Notes: generated from the letters alone by a model not told the origin. DNA of 64,000 bases from Symsagittifera roscoffensis (GCF_963678635.1 NC_087067.1:17683018-17747017), one strand, 5' to 3'; positions 34,151 through 43,990 are shown, counted from the first letter of the stretch. Numbers and translations: made by a program.

Positions 34151-35196
34151 GCTTAAAATTAAGTTGAATAGTACATAAAACTTTGCAAAACAAAATGATT
34201 TGATTCCTTGAAACATATAAACAATGACTCATCTGTAGTTTACAAATTTTTTTTCAAATCTTTTCCATAAACTATGTTTTCGATAACAAGCAAACATTTG
34301 AGTTGTTTTTAAGTAAAATTATTCGATCTCACTCTCAACTTCTAATTAGCTCCTCTCATTTTACGCTCTCGGGGTCACCTTAAATGTGCTGAACAACTCC
34401 TTGGCCTGTATCCTCCAGGCAGTGATTTCACTATCTATTGCTTCTGGTAAATTGAAATATTCAAATTTCGACCAGCCGTGATTAGAATTATCTGGACAAC
34501 TGAACGGAACTTGAAATTCAAATCGCTTTTTTCTCAATTCATTGATTTTAGATGAAAAATGAAGAAAACAAAATTGCTGAAATTTTTAGTGAAATTAAAT
34601 TGGTGCAATTTTTTTAATGCAAAATATGGGCAAAAGTTAAAAGTTTTAACCAAAAATGGCTTCCAGATACACACTAATGAAAAAAAAATTGTTCAAAGTT
34701 TAGTAGGTTATTTTCTTCTCAGTTTTCGTTGGGCTACATAAGGCTCAACTTGACATAGTTTTGTCAGCAATTGATCTGTTAGTCATAACTAGTCATAAAT
34801 ATTCCGCTTTAGAAAAAAAAACTTTGAGCCCAAATTTTCCAAAATAATTTGCACCATAATCATTCTGAAAAAATTGTTTTTTTTTCTGCATGTTTTTTCA
34901 TCATCATTCTTTGTCTAAAATCAACCAAGTTTGAGAAACACGCGTTCTATACTTTAAGGTTTATTCATTTTGTCCAGATAATTTAAATCAGCTCAGTTTT
35001 AAACTGAGAAAAAAAAACGCATTTTAAGAGAGGAGTTAAGATTTAAAGAACGAGATTTTCATAGGATAATCAATTTGGGATCCGAAGCGTTAAATCCGTG
35101 GGAACGGGGGGTGGGGGGGGATGGAGGCGAGTTAAGCTCGAAAAGTACGATTAATCTGGCTGTTAATTGGACTTCGATTCTGTTTCTTTTTCTTAG
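34151..35196. other. Non-genic stretch
   Basis: AT-rich. Holds a G-rich run at 35106-35130. No exon recognised, although 5' exons of the membrane-protein gene would be expected here or further left. Confidence 0.3.
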
Positions 35197-35219
35197 AAAC
35201 ATCTCTGCGTGTCACCTGT
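35197..35219 (+). CDS. Candidate 23-bp micro-exon of the Cys-rich membrane-protein gene
   Basis: Excellent splice borders (pyrimidine tract TTTCTTTTTCTTAG; donor GTAAGT). Its phase fits the next proposed exon and would add N-I-S-A-C-H-L and complete a Cys codon. The short length makes it tentative. Confidence 0.3.
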
Positions 35220-36026
35220 GTAAGTCTTGTAATATATTAACTTAACTTCAATTTAACAGCACCTGCAGTTTTATTACGTAATGAAACATCTTATAAACTG
35301 TTGAAAAAGTCCTTATGCGAGAAACTACAGAAAACGCAGAGTCGAGCTACAACTATACAACTAGTACATAAAACGCATCGGCTCTAATTTTGTTCATATT
35401 TTTTCTGCACGTTAACTATCTGCATTGTAAAACTATCTTTTGATCAGTTAGACAGTTCATACCATCTAATTATAAGTACTAAAATAATTCATTAACTCGG
35501 CGTCCAAAAAACATCACCAAACGAATACACCTGTAAGTTCGCTTAGTTCTCCAAAACTTCTAATAATGGTAATACTGGGTGTGGTAATAGACCCAAAACA
35601 CTTGTCCACCCCGTTTTTTGAAGAATAAAAAAATCTGATTCACTAAAATTTTAATTTTGTCTTTTTTCTGCCTTTTGTTTTTGTCTCAGCCACTTTTTTT
35701 GACATTAATAAGATTATGCTAATCAACTTGTTTCCAATAGAAGTATTTCAGCTAAAAGAACATGCCTCGTGTTTTTTAATTGTTTGGTTGCTGTTATGGA
35801 ATTTTTTTGTTCGCAGGGGAATAATTTCTTGCAATTAAATTTAGAGAAGTCCAAAAAAGTCTTAATTAAAAATTTCTACCTGCAAAAATTAATGTTTTGC
35901 GCATTAGTACTATACAATTTTTTCCACGTTATTCCACTTCGGCTATTTTCAGTCAGATTTTAATACTAAATTTTGACGCTGCAACCTTTTTATTATTGAA
36001 ATATGAATTCAATCATCCATTTTTAG

Positions 36027-36075
36027 GCGGGTTTGACACTCCTTCACCGAAAGTCTTCTGTTCAGAAGACGAAGT
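36027..36075 (+). CDS. Candidate exon of the Cys-rich membrane-protein gene
   Basis: Acceptor TTTTTAG, donor GT|GTAGTA. It starts in phase 1 and ends in phase 2, matching the exon at 36345. Encodes G-F-D-T-P-S-P-K-V-F-C-S-E-D-E and two bases of a Val codon. Its Cys lies a plausible distance before the Cys-rich exon. Confidence 0.4.
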
Positions 36076-36344
36076 GTAGTATGACCTCTCTGACAGTCTC
36101 TGGGTGGAACGGCACTGATGAAAAAACCTCTCTTTGCTGGAACAGCGCCGATCTTATCAATTACTCGTAACACATTTCATCATGAATCATATCACAATAT
36201 ATAACCTAATGAAAAAAATGGGGCATAATTGAGGGGGTGTTGTCTTTTCCGAGCTCTGCCAAATCACTTTAAAAACCCTATTTTGGCAAACCCAATACCC
36301 CACCCCCGAAATCTGACATCTAGCAACTTAATGTATGATTTTAG

Positions 36345-36500
36345 GTGTTTCAATGGACAAGTCTGCTGCGATGAATCTAAATGCTGTCCCGACTCAAATT
36401 CCGCTATGGAGAAAATCACCGAATTCATCGATATAAATTTTTGGTTAGAGGGTATTTATTTATGCGCCAACAATTTGTCGCAGCCGGCAATTGGTCGCTG
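36345..36500 (+). CDS. Cys-rich exon of a single-pass membrane-protein gene
   Basis: Acceptor ATTTTAG, donor CTG|GTAAAA, entering and leaving in phase 2. It begins C-F-N-G-Q-V-C-C-D-E-S-K-C-C-P, a dense C-x5-CC-x4-CC-P cluster of the kind found in small extracellular domains of Shisa/WBP1-like proteins; that resemblance is by pattern only. The last codon, split over the intron, becomes Trp when joined to the transmembrane exon at 44560. The intron to that exon (about 8 kb) hosts the gypsy element. Function not identified. Confidence 0.5.
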
Positions 36501-37028
36501 GTAAAAATTTTACGGAACGTTAAAAAACTGGCCAAGTTTAACCCCCGTCGTGGTCGTGGTCGGTTTTTATGTTCAAATTTTTATAACCCCAATCAATCCA
36601 TTTAGCGACCAAAAACCCACAGTCGCCAAGCCAAGTCAAAGCCCCACTCAAATTCTGAACATGATCCCAAACTAAGTCTGAAAAATAGTCCTAAACAAAG
36701 TTAAACAAATAACGTCTCAAATACAGAATGAATAGACTATCATATATATAATCCGACCACGATCTCCGAGTTCCACGATCCAACGATTTCAAACCTGGTT
36801 CGTCGCAACGGTCTAAGCAAACGTTTTTGTTCATCACTGTCTGAACTAACTTTTTCATTCCCCACAACCTGAACGGATTATTTTGATTGCCACGGTCCCA
36901 AGAAATGCGCTCACATCCCTACAGATCAAATCGGATTTCTTCGCTCATCACAGACTAAAAACAAACAGTTTTGGTCCCCGCGTTCCGAAAACACCAAGTT
37001 TTTACCCCTACGGTTTGAACATGCCAAA
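36501..37028 (+). other. Intron sequence left of the gypsy insertion
   Basis: No repeat or exon recognised. Confidence 0.3.
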
Positions 37029-37033
37029 CATTG
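37029..37033. repeat. Target-site duplication CATTG, left copy
   Basis: Matches 43991-43995 exactly. Five bases is usual for Ty3/gypsy integrases. Confidence 0.9.
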
Positions 37034-37248
37034 TGATAAAATGTTACTTTGTTGTAGCTAATTCTAAGTTAAAACTATTAAAAAGAATAAGAATTAAGAT
37101 GAATTAGTCGGTAAGTTAAAACATTAAAACAGTGAGAGATCATTCTCTCCGCCGGAGAGAATGGCTAATGAAGGTCATAACTAAGTGACCAGTTAATTAA
37201 ATAAGTATGTTTAGCAATAATTGCAAAACCTGATGTAAAATCACAACA
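37034..37248 (-). repeat. Gypsy-1 3' LTR
   Basis: 215 bp, TG...CA termini on both strands. Holds a 10-bp perfect hairpin with a 3-nt loop (CATTCTCTCC and GGAGAGAATG, 37141-37163). Confidence 0.95.
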
Positions 37249-37929
37249 TTCCCTTAAGCAGGAAAAAATTTAAATTGCAATATAGTAATGCACAATAACT
37301 AACTATGACTGACTCCTTTCTCCCCCTTTAAGGACGAGGAAAGAAAATTAAAGCGCCTTAAGATGAGGCACTAACACTAAGTAAGCTCCACTAGTGTTAA
37401 ATGACAGCAACAAAGGTTATCCAGATTCCGATGGATAAGGGTTATGTTAAGATGAGATAAAGGCATCACGTTTTGGCACAACGCTGAATTTAGGACCACG
37501 TTTTATGAGTGAGGTCATGGTTTATAATGCGCGAGTGAAGAGGATATGATTTAAAGAAATTATGGGAGCAACAGATGATAATTTCTTTTGTAGGGTGAAA
37601 TTTATCCGAAGGATAAAGTTGTCGAATTTAGCAAACACATTTTGGTAACTGGAAAATTAGCACCGGTTTACAAGGTAAAATGCGTAGATAGCACATAATT
37701 TTAATGGAGTTGGTCTTGGTTTGTAAAACACAAACTGGAGTGAAGGCGAATTAAAGAATTTAGGAAAACACGTGAAGATGTCTTCTTTTTACTACATGAA
37801 ATTTTATCCGCAGGGTTAAGTTCTTAAGTTTAGTGAACGGCCGTTAATATCTGAATGTTAGCACCGGTTTACTCAGTAATGTGTGTTATTTGGTAAGCCA
37901 GAATATCAGATTAAAGTATATCTAAGTGG
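37249..37929 (-). other. Gypsy-1 3' untranslated region with candidate polypurine tract
   Basis: Non-coding region between the last ORF and the 3' LTR. A short purine run (AAGGGAA on the minus strand, 37249-37255) touches the LTR and could prime plus-strand synthesis; a longer one, AAAGGGGGAGAAAGGAG, lies at 37317-37333. Two diverged direct repeats of about 200 bp (near 37475-37670 and 37675-37872) each contain 'tagcaccggttta'. Confidence 0.5.
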
Positions 37930-38781
37930 TTATAAAGTTTTATAGTCTTTTAAAAAGTTTTCGAGTTCAGTGTTGAAAAGTTCACTATCAAGATCGGAGT
38001 GGTCGCCGAAATTTGCTATTTCCATTCTCAGTGATTCATCGGTTGATGAGTTTGACATTTGATCTGATGAAGATGATGAATCTGAATCTAGAACAATTAA
38101 CTCCGCCGGATTCGTCTTGTTGATTGTCTCATGTGGTTCCTCAATCTCTAACACAATAGGCTCGGCCGCCAAACCAGAGGCTTCTTGGACACTCTCTACG
38201 GCATCAATAAAGTAACGTTGACCATAAAATTTTGGTGGGCCGACATTTCTACTAGAGCGACGGATAGTAGCAGGAATTTTACCGGGTATTATGGCAGGAC
38301 TGTTGGATATAGTGCACTCATCCGTTGAGTCACTTATCTCATACACCGGAAAGTCTGTGTTTGAGTCGGTCTCCGTCGGATTATGTTCAACTTGTAAGTC
38401 ATTTTGTCCAATGGTGTCGTTTTCCCCTCCCTGATTTGCGGTTCTCTGATCCGCCGAGTTAGATGTTCGGCTGGCTGGCACTATACTTATTGGGCACTCA
38501 TATGATTGATCCATGGGTTGTTCACTGATTGGGAAACTGTCGTTTTCTAAAATCTCAGATTTTATTTCAGGATTGGTTATAGTAGAATTAAAATTATTTC
38601 CGATTGAGATGTGAGGTGTAAGTGAATCCGAAATAAAGCGCTCTCTGGCTACGTCTCTACAAGGGAAACCGCCCGCTATCCATTCCCATTCACTAGTATC
38701 CGAAATATCCGAAGGAATTAGCATAGATTCATCCGAAGCGAGGTAACCTGGATGAGTTGGTGACTTCTTTGAGCGTCGTGT
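37930..38781 (-). CDS. Gypsy-1 C-terminal ORF, in frame with pol after a TAG
   Basis: The frame is exactly that of pol, separated by TAG at 38782-38784; the first ATG in it is at 38724. The product (about 283 residues from the stop, 264 from the ATG) is acidic and Ser/Asp-rich. It contains R-R-S-S-R-N-V-G-P-P-K-F-Y-G, the kind of motif that normally ends a gypsy pol, then a serine-rich acidic tail. It has no transmembrane segment, signal peptide or envelope feature. It is best seen as the displaced C-terminus of pol, either read by stop-codon readthrough or lost by mutation. Confidence 0.7.
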   Translation of the reverse strand, partial: TRRSKKSPTHPGYLASDESMLIPSDISDTSEWEWIAGGFPCRDVARERFISDSLTPHISIGNNFNSTITNPEIKSEILENDSFPISEQPMDQSYECPISIVPASRTSNSADQRTANQGGENDTIGQNDLQVEHNPTETDSNTDFPVYEISDSTDECTISNSPAIIPGKIPATIRRSSRNVGPPKFYGQRYFIDAVESVQEASGLAAEPIVLEIEEPHETINKTNPAELIVLDSDSSSSSDQMSNSSTDESLRMEIANFGDHSDLDSELFNTELENFLKDYKTL

Positions 38782-41700
38782 CTATCTTCTTGTCGGGATG
38801 GATGATGATCCAGAAATGCGTGTCCTAGTTAGGTTATCGGATGATGTCGGGTCTAATTGTCTGGTCCTTCTTTTTGTTGACTTCTTGGGTTTTGGTTTTC
38901 TTTTTGAGCCTTCCAGTTTCTGACCTACTTCAACATTAGGGTTAGAAAAGTACGGGAATGAAATGTTTCCTCTAAAAGGTCTGATTTTATTTGAGGTAGA
39001 GATAGGAATCGCAATGTCGGATTTTCGTATTATTTTTCCGTCGGATAACTTAACTGTCGAAGTCGAAGAATTTATAATTCTTTTGTTTAGTTCTTTATAA
39101 AAACAGTCTCGGTTGATATTACCATTAGTTTTCCGAAGGATTTTACCTTTAAAAGGGCTTTCGATTGGTATTCTGTTTTGCGTCATTTTCGAGGATGAAG
39201 CATAGTCTGTATCGTAGCCTTTTTCAGTCGGATTTTTGTTCTTCTTCGCAATCAAATCGTCCTTGTATCCGTCTTCTATTCTATCATCCGCGTTCCAATC
39301 CTTAGCTCGATCCTTAGACAATATTGATTTCCCTTTGTCTAAAATTCCAAAGGAAGGTTTACCCGAAGCTAATTGTTTCCAAATAGTATTTGTTTTTCTG
39401 TTATAGTGGATCTCGAAAGGTGAGCATTTAATTTTTGATTGGAAAGTAGAACGTAGGTTCCAAATGATTTTTGAAACGGCATTTTGCAGTGTGGTTTTTT
39501 GATGTTCTTTTGAGATAGCCAGTAGTTTGACTTTTACAGTGTGTACAAGTTTTTCGACTAATCCGTTGGAACGGTGATCGCCTACTGTACAAAAGATTAT
39601 TTTGATGTTGTTAGAATCGCAGAATGATTTGAAGTCTTGACTTGTAAAGCAAGTAGCATGATCCACCCTTATAGAATAAGGTATCCCGTGTAAGAATATG
39701 TAGTCTTGTAAAAATTCTATAACTGTCTTTGAAGAGGTAGATGATGTAATTTTTGCCGACGGAAATTTAGAAAATCTGTCAATACAAAGTAAAATGTATT
39801 TATTTGACCCCCAATAAGAATCCAAAGGACCCGCGAAATCTAAATTAAGTTCTTCATTTGGTTCTGATAATGGAGGAAGTTCACTAATTTGTGAATTAGG
39901 AATAACAGATTTTATATTCTTACCCGCCGATGTACACTCTGAGCAATTAATTCCATGAAAGTAGATTTGTCTGTTAATGTGGGGCCACCAAATGTATTGG
40001 GCCAAATATTTCATTCCAAATTGACCTGGATGTGTTTCGTGGAGGGTCTTCATCATCGCGTTTCGTAGGGTAAATGGAATAACGAGTTTGCCGTCCATGT
40101 AAAGTAATCCATCGGATGCGTGAAGGTCTCGGGTGAAATGTTTGAAATAAGGAGAATCTGCATTAATCTTCTCCACCTTATTTTGAAGTGCTTTAACAAT
40201 AGGGCTTAACATGGGATCGTCTTCTGTCAAGAGAGCCACTAACTTGGCGTTAAATAAAATATTTAAATCCAAGGGTCGATCCGGCAACTTCAAGTTTTCA
40301 CGGTATTTTTTAACGAGATTGATATGATTTGGTAAAAGTTTGAATTCTAAATCTACGGAAATACCGGAAGTGGTGGGATTAATTACAATATTCTTATTAT
40401 TCATATTAACAGTATCTACAATTTTTTTATCTACAGGTGAATTAATTAGGCTACAATTAAGAATTAAAAAATAAAGAAATGCGGAATTTGAAATGGAAAT
40501 AATTAAAGTATTTGTGTTGGAATAATCCGTTGGAATACAATTTGAGGTACAAAATTCTGTTCTTCTGTGATTGAATGAGCAAATTGGAAAAGACGAGTTA
40601 ATAAGTTTTAGTACTGCTGCTATTAGGTAATTACGTAATAAGACGTAGTCGGAATTTTCCAGATTGAGACCAATGGCTGAGCAAGTAGTTCTTAGTTTCT
40701 CCGACAGATTTAATGATTTATTAATCTTATTAATGTTTGCTACTACGAATTCTTCGTCGTAATGTGATGTTGGGAGGGCTTTTCCGGATGGAATTCTAGA
40801 AATAAGGTCAGTGAAGCCCATGTCTTTTCCTGCGATATGTTTGATTGAGAAATTAAAAGGTAATAATCTGTCTACCCATCTTGTTAATCTACTGTGGTAG
40901 GTTTTATTTCCGTGGTTTGGTGAAAGAGCGGATAATAGGGCCTTGTGATCAGTGATTATTTCGAAATCAGATCCGTAAAGGTAATTTTTATAATGCTCAA
41001 CAGCCCAAACAACCCCTAGAAGTTCGAGTTCGTTAGTAGAGTATTTAGACTCGTGAGGATTTAAAAAACGTGACGCAAATGAGATTGTTTTCCAATCGTT
41101 CCCATGGAGTTGTTCCAGCGAGGCTCCAAGTCCATTGTGTGATGCGTCTGTTTTCACTCTAGTTTTTCGTTTTACGTCGAAATGTGTATTCTCTGTTAGG
41201 TTTACGATTTCTTCTTTTATTCTTTCAAACGCTTTTGTATGATCATCGTTCCATTGGAATATTGATTTCTTATTTAGGAGCGGTCGGAGTGGGCTTCCTA
41301 AGGATGCAAGGTTTGGGACGAATTTAATGTATTGGTTTATAGAACCAAAAAATGATCGTAATTCTTTCAGATTCTTCGGTATAGGTAGGTCTTTTATAGC
41401 TTTCGATTTGTCGAATAACGGGGTAATTCCTGATTTAGAGATTTTAAATCCCAACCATTCTATTTCTTTTTGAAAGAATTTACATTTTGACCATTTTACG
41501 GCAAAGTTGTATTCGTCGAGGGTCGATAAAATTTTTAATACAATATTCTTGTGGTCTAAGAATGTTCCTTTGGAAGAGATTAAAATGTTGTCCAAGTAAC
41601 AGTTAGTAAATGGGATTGAACCTAACGTAGAGTCCATTACTCTTTGAAATTCGTTGGGCATATCCCCTAAGCCGTAAAAACCAGTTAAAAATTGGTAAGT

Positions 41701-42711
41701 ACCCGTAATGTCACCGCCCACGATACTGAAGTTACATTGGTTACTAGTAAATTTGTCTAATGCTAATTGACTGTATGCATTTTTTAAGTCTAAGTTAGTA
41801 AACCACACTTCTCCAACGGAATCATTAGTAATTTGTGCCGCGACGTTGTCTACAAGTTCGTGGATGTTTGGCATTTGATATTTGTTCTTGTAAATCTGTT
41901 TGTTTATGAACTTGGAATCTAACGCCAGTTTGATGGATTTGTCTTTTTTGCAAGTGATGACTATTGGGCTAATAAATCTGTCTTCGTCGCAATTTTCTAA
42001 TTTTTTAATATGTCCCTCTGCTTTTAATCTATTGAGTTCTGTTTTTACCGCGTCCAGTAAATGGAGGGGAACTCGTCTTCCTTTTAGTTGAATTGGTTTT
42101 AATGGTTCGTGAAAATGGGTAATTTTCATTTGATTTTTGATTTTTCCAATCCGAAGGAATAAATTTTTAAATGACTTTGATATATTAAGGATTTCCCTAT
42201 CTTGGTTTGTTTGGGAAATGGAATTTATTGACTTACACTGCTTGTTGGTCTGGAAATGTGGAAAATGTTTCTGAGAGACTTCTATTCCCACTTTTGGAAG
42301 GTTGTCGTTTCCTAAGATATTCCTTTCATGTCCTTCGGTTAGGAAGAATTGACAGTCGTTGTCTGACCAACCATTTGAGAATATCGGAATCTTCACCTTT
42401 CCAGTGATGTTTATGGCATTATCCGTGAATCCACAGTAAAGGTCTCTAGTTGTCTTATCCACCGGATAAATTTTCAAGTAGGGATCGCGTAATTTCAATT
42501 CGTGAAGTACGTTTTTCTTAAGAAAGCTCACCGGGCTAGCTGAATCCACTTGAATGTTTAAAATTACTTGGTTTTCTTTTCCGAGTCCGATGTTTAATAA
42601 TTTCTTCAGTTCCTTTCCGTCGTTATCAAAAATTGTAGTTACATTTAGTACAGAGTAATCGTCGTTTTCACTTTGTCCAGATTCCGACCATGCGTTTATG
42701 ACGCCGCAACA
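38782..42711 (-). CDS. pol: Gypsy-1 pol: protease, reverse transcriptase, RNase H, integrase
   Basis: Same frame as gag, open from directly after the gag TAA. Residues counted from the codon at 42549: protease active site D-S-A-S at 2-5 with the far element I-L-G-N-D near 90; RT palm N-L-D-L-K-N-A-Y near 255, and the catalytic box Y-L-D-N near 316 where YxDD is expected; RNase H with T-D-A-S-H-N-G near 468, N-E-L-E-L-L near 510 and T-D-H-K-A-L; an integrase zinc-binding H-x3-H...C-x2-C region near 830-870; the DD35E core with Asp in N-L-D-F-A-G-P, Asp in V-D-H-A-T-C-F and Glu in L-V-E-K; and a basic C-terminus. No chromodomain. Ends TAG. Over 1255 uninterrupted codons shows recent activity or trans-mobilisation. 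Confidence 0.93.
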   Translation of the reverse strand, partial: CCGVINAWSESGQSENDDYSVLNVTTIFDNDGKELKKLLNIGLGKENQVILNIQVDSASPVSFLKKNVLHELKLRDPYLKIYPVDKTTRDLYCGFTDNAINITGKVKIPIFSNGWSDNDCQFFLTEGHERNILGNDNLPKVGIEVSQKHFPHFQTNKQCKSINSISQTNQDREILNISKSFKNLFLRIGKIKNQMKITHFHEPLKPIQLKGRRVPLHLLDAVKTELNRLKAEGHIKKLENCDEDRFISPIVITCKKDKSIKLALDSKFINKQIYKNKYQMPNIHELVDNVAAQITNDSVGEVWFTNLDLKNAYSQLALDKFTSNQCNFSIVGGDITGTYQFLTGFYGLGDMPNEFQRVMDSTLGSIPFTNCYLDNILISSKGTFLDHKNIVLKILSTLDEYNFAVKWSKCKFFQKEIEWLGFKISKSGITPLFDKSKAIKDLPIPKNLKELRSFFGSINQYIKFVPNLASLGSPLRPLLNKKSIFQWNDDHTKAFERIKEEIVNLTENTHFDVKRKTRVKTDASHNGLGASLEQLHGNDWKTISFASRFLNPHESKYSTNELELLGVVWAVEHYKNYLYGSDFEIITDHKALLSALSPNHGNKTYHSRLTRWVDRLLPFNFSIKHIAGKDMGFTDLISRIPSGKALPTSHYDEEFVVANINKINKSLNLSEKLRTTCSAIGLNLENSDYVLLRNYLIAAVLKLINSSFPICSFNHRRTEFCTSNCIPTDYSNTNTLIISISNSAFLYFLILNCSLINSPVDKKIVDTVNMNNKNIVINPTTSGISVDLEFKLLPNHINLVKKYRENLKLPDRPLDLNILFNAKLVALLTEDDPMLSPIVKALQNKVEKINADSPYFKHFTRDLHASDGLLYMDGKLVIPFTLRNAMMKTLHETHPGQFGMKYLAQYIWWPHINRQIYFHGINCSECTSAGKNIKSVIPNSQISELPPLSEPNEELNLDFAGPLDSYWGSNKYILLCIDRFSKFPSAKITSSTSSKTVIEFLQDYIFLHGIPYSIRVDHATCFTSQDFKSFCDSNNIKIIFCTVGDHRSNGLVEKLVHTVKVKLLAISKEHQKTTLQNAVSKIIWNLRSTFQSKIKCSPFEIHYNRKTNTIWKQLASGKPSFGILDKGKSILSKDRAKDWNADDRIEDGYKDDLIAKKNKNPTEKGYDTDYASSSKMTQNRIPIESPFKGKILRKTNGNINRDCFYKELNKRIINSSTSTVKLSDGKIIRKSDIAIPISTSNKIRPFRGNISFPYFSNPNVEVGQKLEGSKRKPKPKKSTKRRTRQLDPTSSDNLTRTRISGSSSIPTRR

Positions 42712-43776
42712 TTATCTATCCGTGTGGTCGTTATTTACATCAGGAAAATCCGACGGATTAAAATCTGTATTATCTACAATTTGAGTATTTACAATGTTTA
42801 CATTTTTACGTCGAGATCTACAAAGTCTGGTGAAATGACCTTTGAATTTACAAGAAGTACAAGTCGTGTCCTTTGCTGGGCAAACTGCTAAGTGTCCTTT
42901 TGAGAATGAACCGCCACACTTCATACAGCTGTTACTTCTTTCGATGTTGAGAGTTGGTTCTCTTTTGACGTTAAAATGGTTGTTTGGTTTATAAACAGAT
43001 GATCCGTTGGATTTAAAATTATTAGTTAACTTCAAGTGATTCAGAATTCCTTTTTCATCGATGAGTGCTACGTTTAGTGCTTCGCGTGGAGGGAGGGTTT
43101 CTGTTAATAATTTCCTTTGGATGTCGTAGTTTTTCATATTATTTATGAAAATATCTCTTATCCACTCTTCTTCTCCTGCGGATATGTCGCACTTTTTCGC
43201 CATTTCAGCTAAGGCACCCCAAAATTGTTCGAGGGATTCTCTGTCGCGTTGTTTTCTATTTAACAGTTTATGTCGTTCAAATGTGACATTTGATTTTCTT
43301 ACGAAAGCAATCGCTAAGCACTCCCAGAATTCTTTAAAGGAAATTTGTAAGACTTTCACCTTGGTAAATTTCTGTCCGAAGATCCTTTTTCCTTCATTTC
43401 CCAATGCCAGATATAAGACCGAACGTAATTTCTTGTCTGCTTCTTCTATTCGCATTCCGTTAAATTTCTTAGTTTCGGTTTTTATCGAAGCTGTTTCTTC
43501 TTCGTCATATCGTCTTTGTTCTTGGGTATTTCTCTCCAATCTCAAGCGTCTTTGGGCGTCTGTTTCACCGTCCGGTGGGTTTTCCAAATTTGGTGGTAGT
43601 GGATGTTGTCTCTCCGACGGATTGAGTAGATTTTCTATATCTATGTTTTCTTTAGCAATTATAGCTAATTGAAACAGATCACTCCAATCTTCCCAAGGAA
43701 TGGGTGGGTCTACCGTATGGTTTTGCCAAAAGGGAGGTATTCCTCTCACGTTGGATTCGTTAGATGACTGCGCCAT
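42712..43776 (-). CDS. gag: Gypsy-1 gag
   Basis: A 354-residue capsid/nucleocapsid precursor. The start codon is made by the last base of the 5' LTR plus the TGG of the primer site, so the first residues (M-A-Q) are encoded by the primer-binding site. The capsid part includes F-W-E-C-L and E-S-L-E-Q-F-W-G-A-L-A-E-M-A-x-x-C, the core of retrotransposon capsids. Two zinc knuckles follow: C-x2-C-x7-H-x3-C at 284-299 and canonical C-x2-C-x4-H-x4-C at 306-319. TAA (42712-42714) ends it, and pol continues in the same frame. Confidence 0.93.
   Translation of the reverse strand: MAQSSNESNVRGIPPFWQNHTVDPPIPWEDWSDLFQLAIIAKENIDIENLLNPSERQHPLPPNLENPPDGETDAQRRLRLERNTQEQRRYDEEETASIKTETKKFNGMRIEEADKKLRSVLYLALGNEGKRIFGQKFTKVKVLQISFKEFWECLAIAFVRKSNVTFERHKLLNRKQRDRESLEQFWGALAEMAKKCDISAGEEEWIRDIFINNMKNYDIQRKLLTETLPPREALNVALIDEKGILNHLKLTNNFKSNGSSVYKPNNHFNVKREPTLNIERSNSCMKCGGSFSKGHLAVCPAKDTTCTSCKFKGHFTRLCRSRRKNVNIVNTQIVDNTDFNPSDFPDVNNDHTDR
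43758..43775 (-). other. Gypsy-1 primer-binding site (tRNA-Ser type)
   Basis: TGGCGCAGTC directly follows the LTR and is complementary to the 3' end expected for a serine tRNA with CCA. It overlaps gag codons 1-5. Confidence 0.75.
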
Positions 43777-43990
43777 GATAAAATGTTACTTTGTTGTAGC
43801 TAATTCTAAGTTAAAACTATTAAAAAGAACAAGAATTAAGATGAATTAGTCGGTAAGTTAAAACATTAAAACAGTGAGAGATCATTCTCTCCGCCGGAGA
43901 GAATGGCTAATGAAGGTCATAACTAAGTGACCAGTTAATTAAATAAGTATGTTTAGCAATAATTGCAAAACCTGATGTAAAATCACAACA
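43776..43990 (-). repeat. Gypsy-1 5' LTR
   Basis: 215 bp. Its outer edge is followed by CATTG, the right target duplication. The one base that differs from the 3' LTR also differs from the duplicated 5' LTR, so the change is younger than the duplication. Confidence 0.95.

Larger units (their letters stand above)
37034..43990 (-). mobile_element. Gypsy-1: near-complete Ty3/gypsy LTR retrotransposon
   Basis: A 6957-bp minus-strand element with 215-bp LTRs, a tRNA-Ser-type primer site, gag, pol (protease, RT, RNase H, integrase) and a C-terminal ORF. The two LTRs differ at one position noticed (C versus T at 43810). It inserted antisense into an intron of the Cys-rich membrane-protein gene. There is no envelope gene. 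Apart from two in-frame stops the coding region is uninterrupted, so the insertion is young. It is related to the element at 58.4-64.0 kb through gag, pol and the C-terminal L-x-D/N-G-x-x-x-R-K-S module. Confidence 0.95.

Noticed and set aside
37930-38781. Envelope gene of Gypsy-1
   Set aside because: It has the position of env, but no signal peptide, transmembrane segment or Cys pattern, and the frame is continuous with pol and carries a pol-tail motif.
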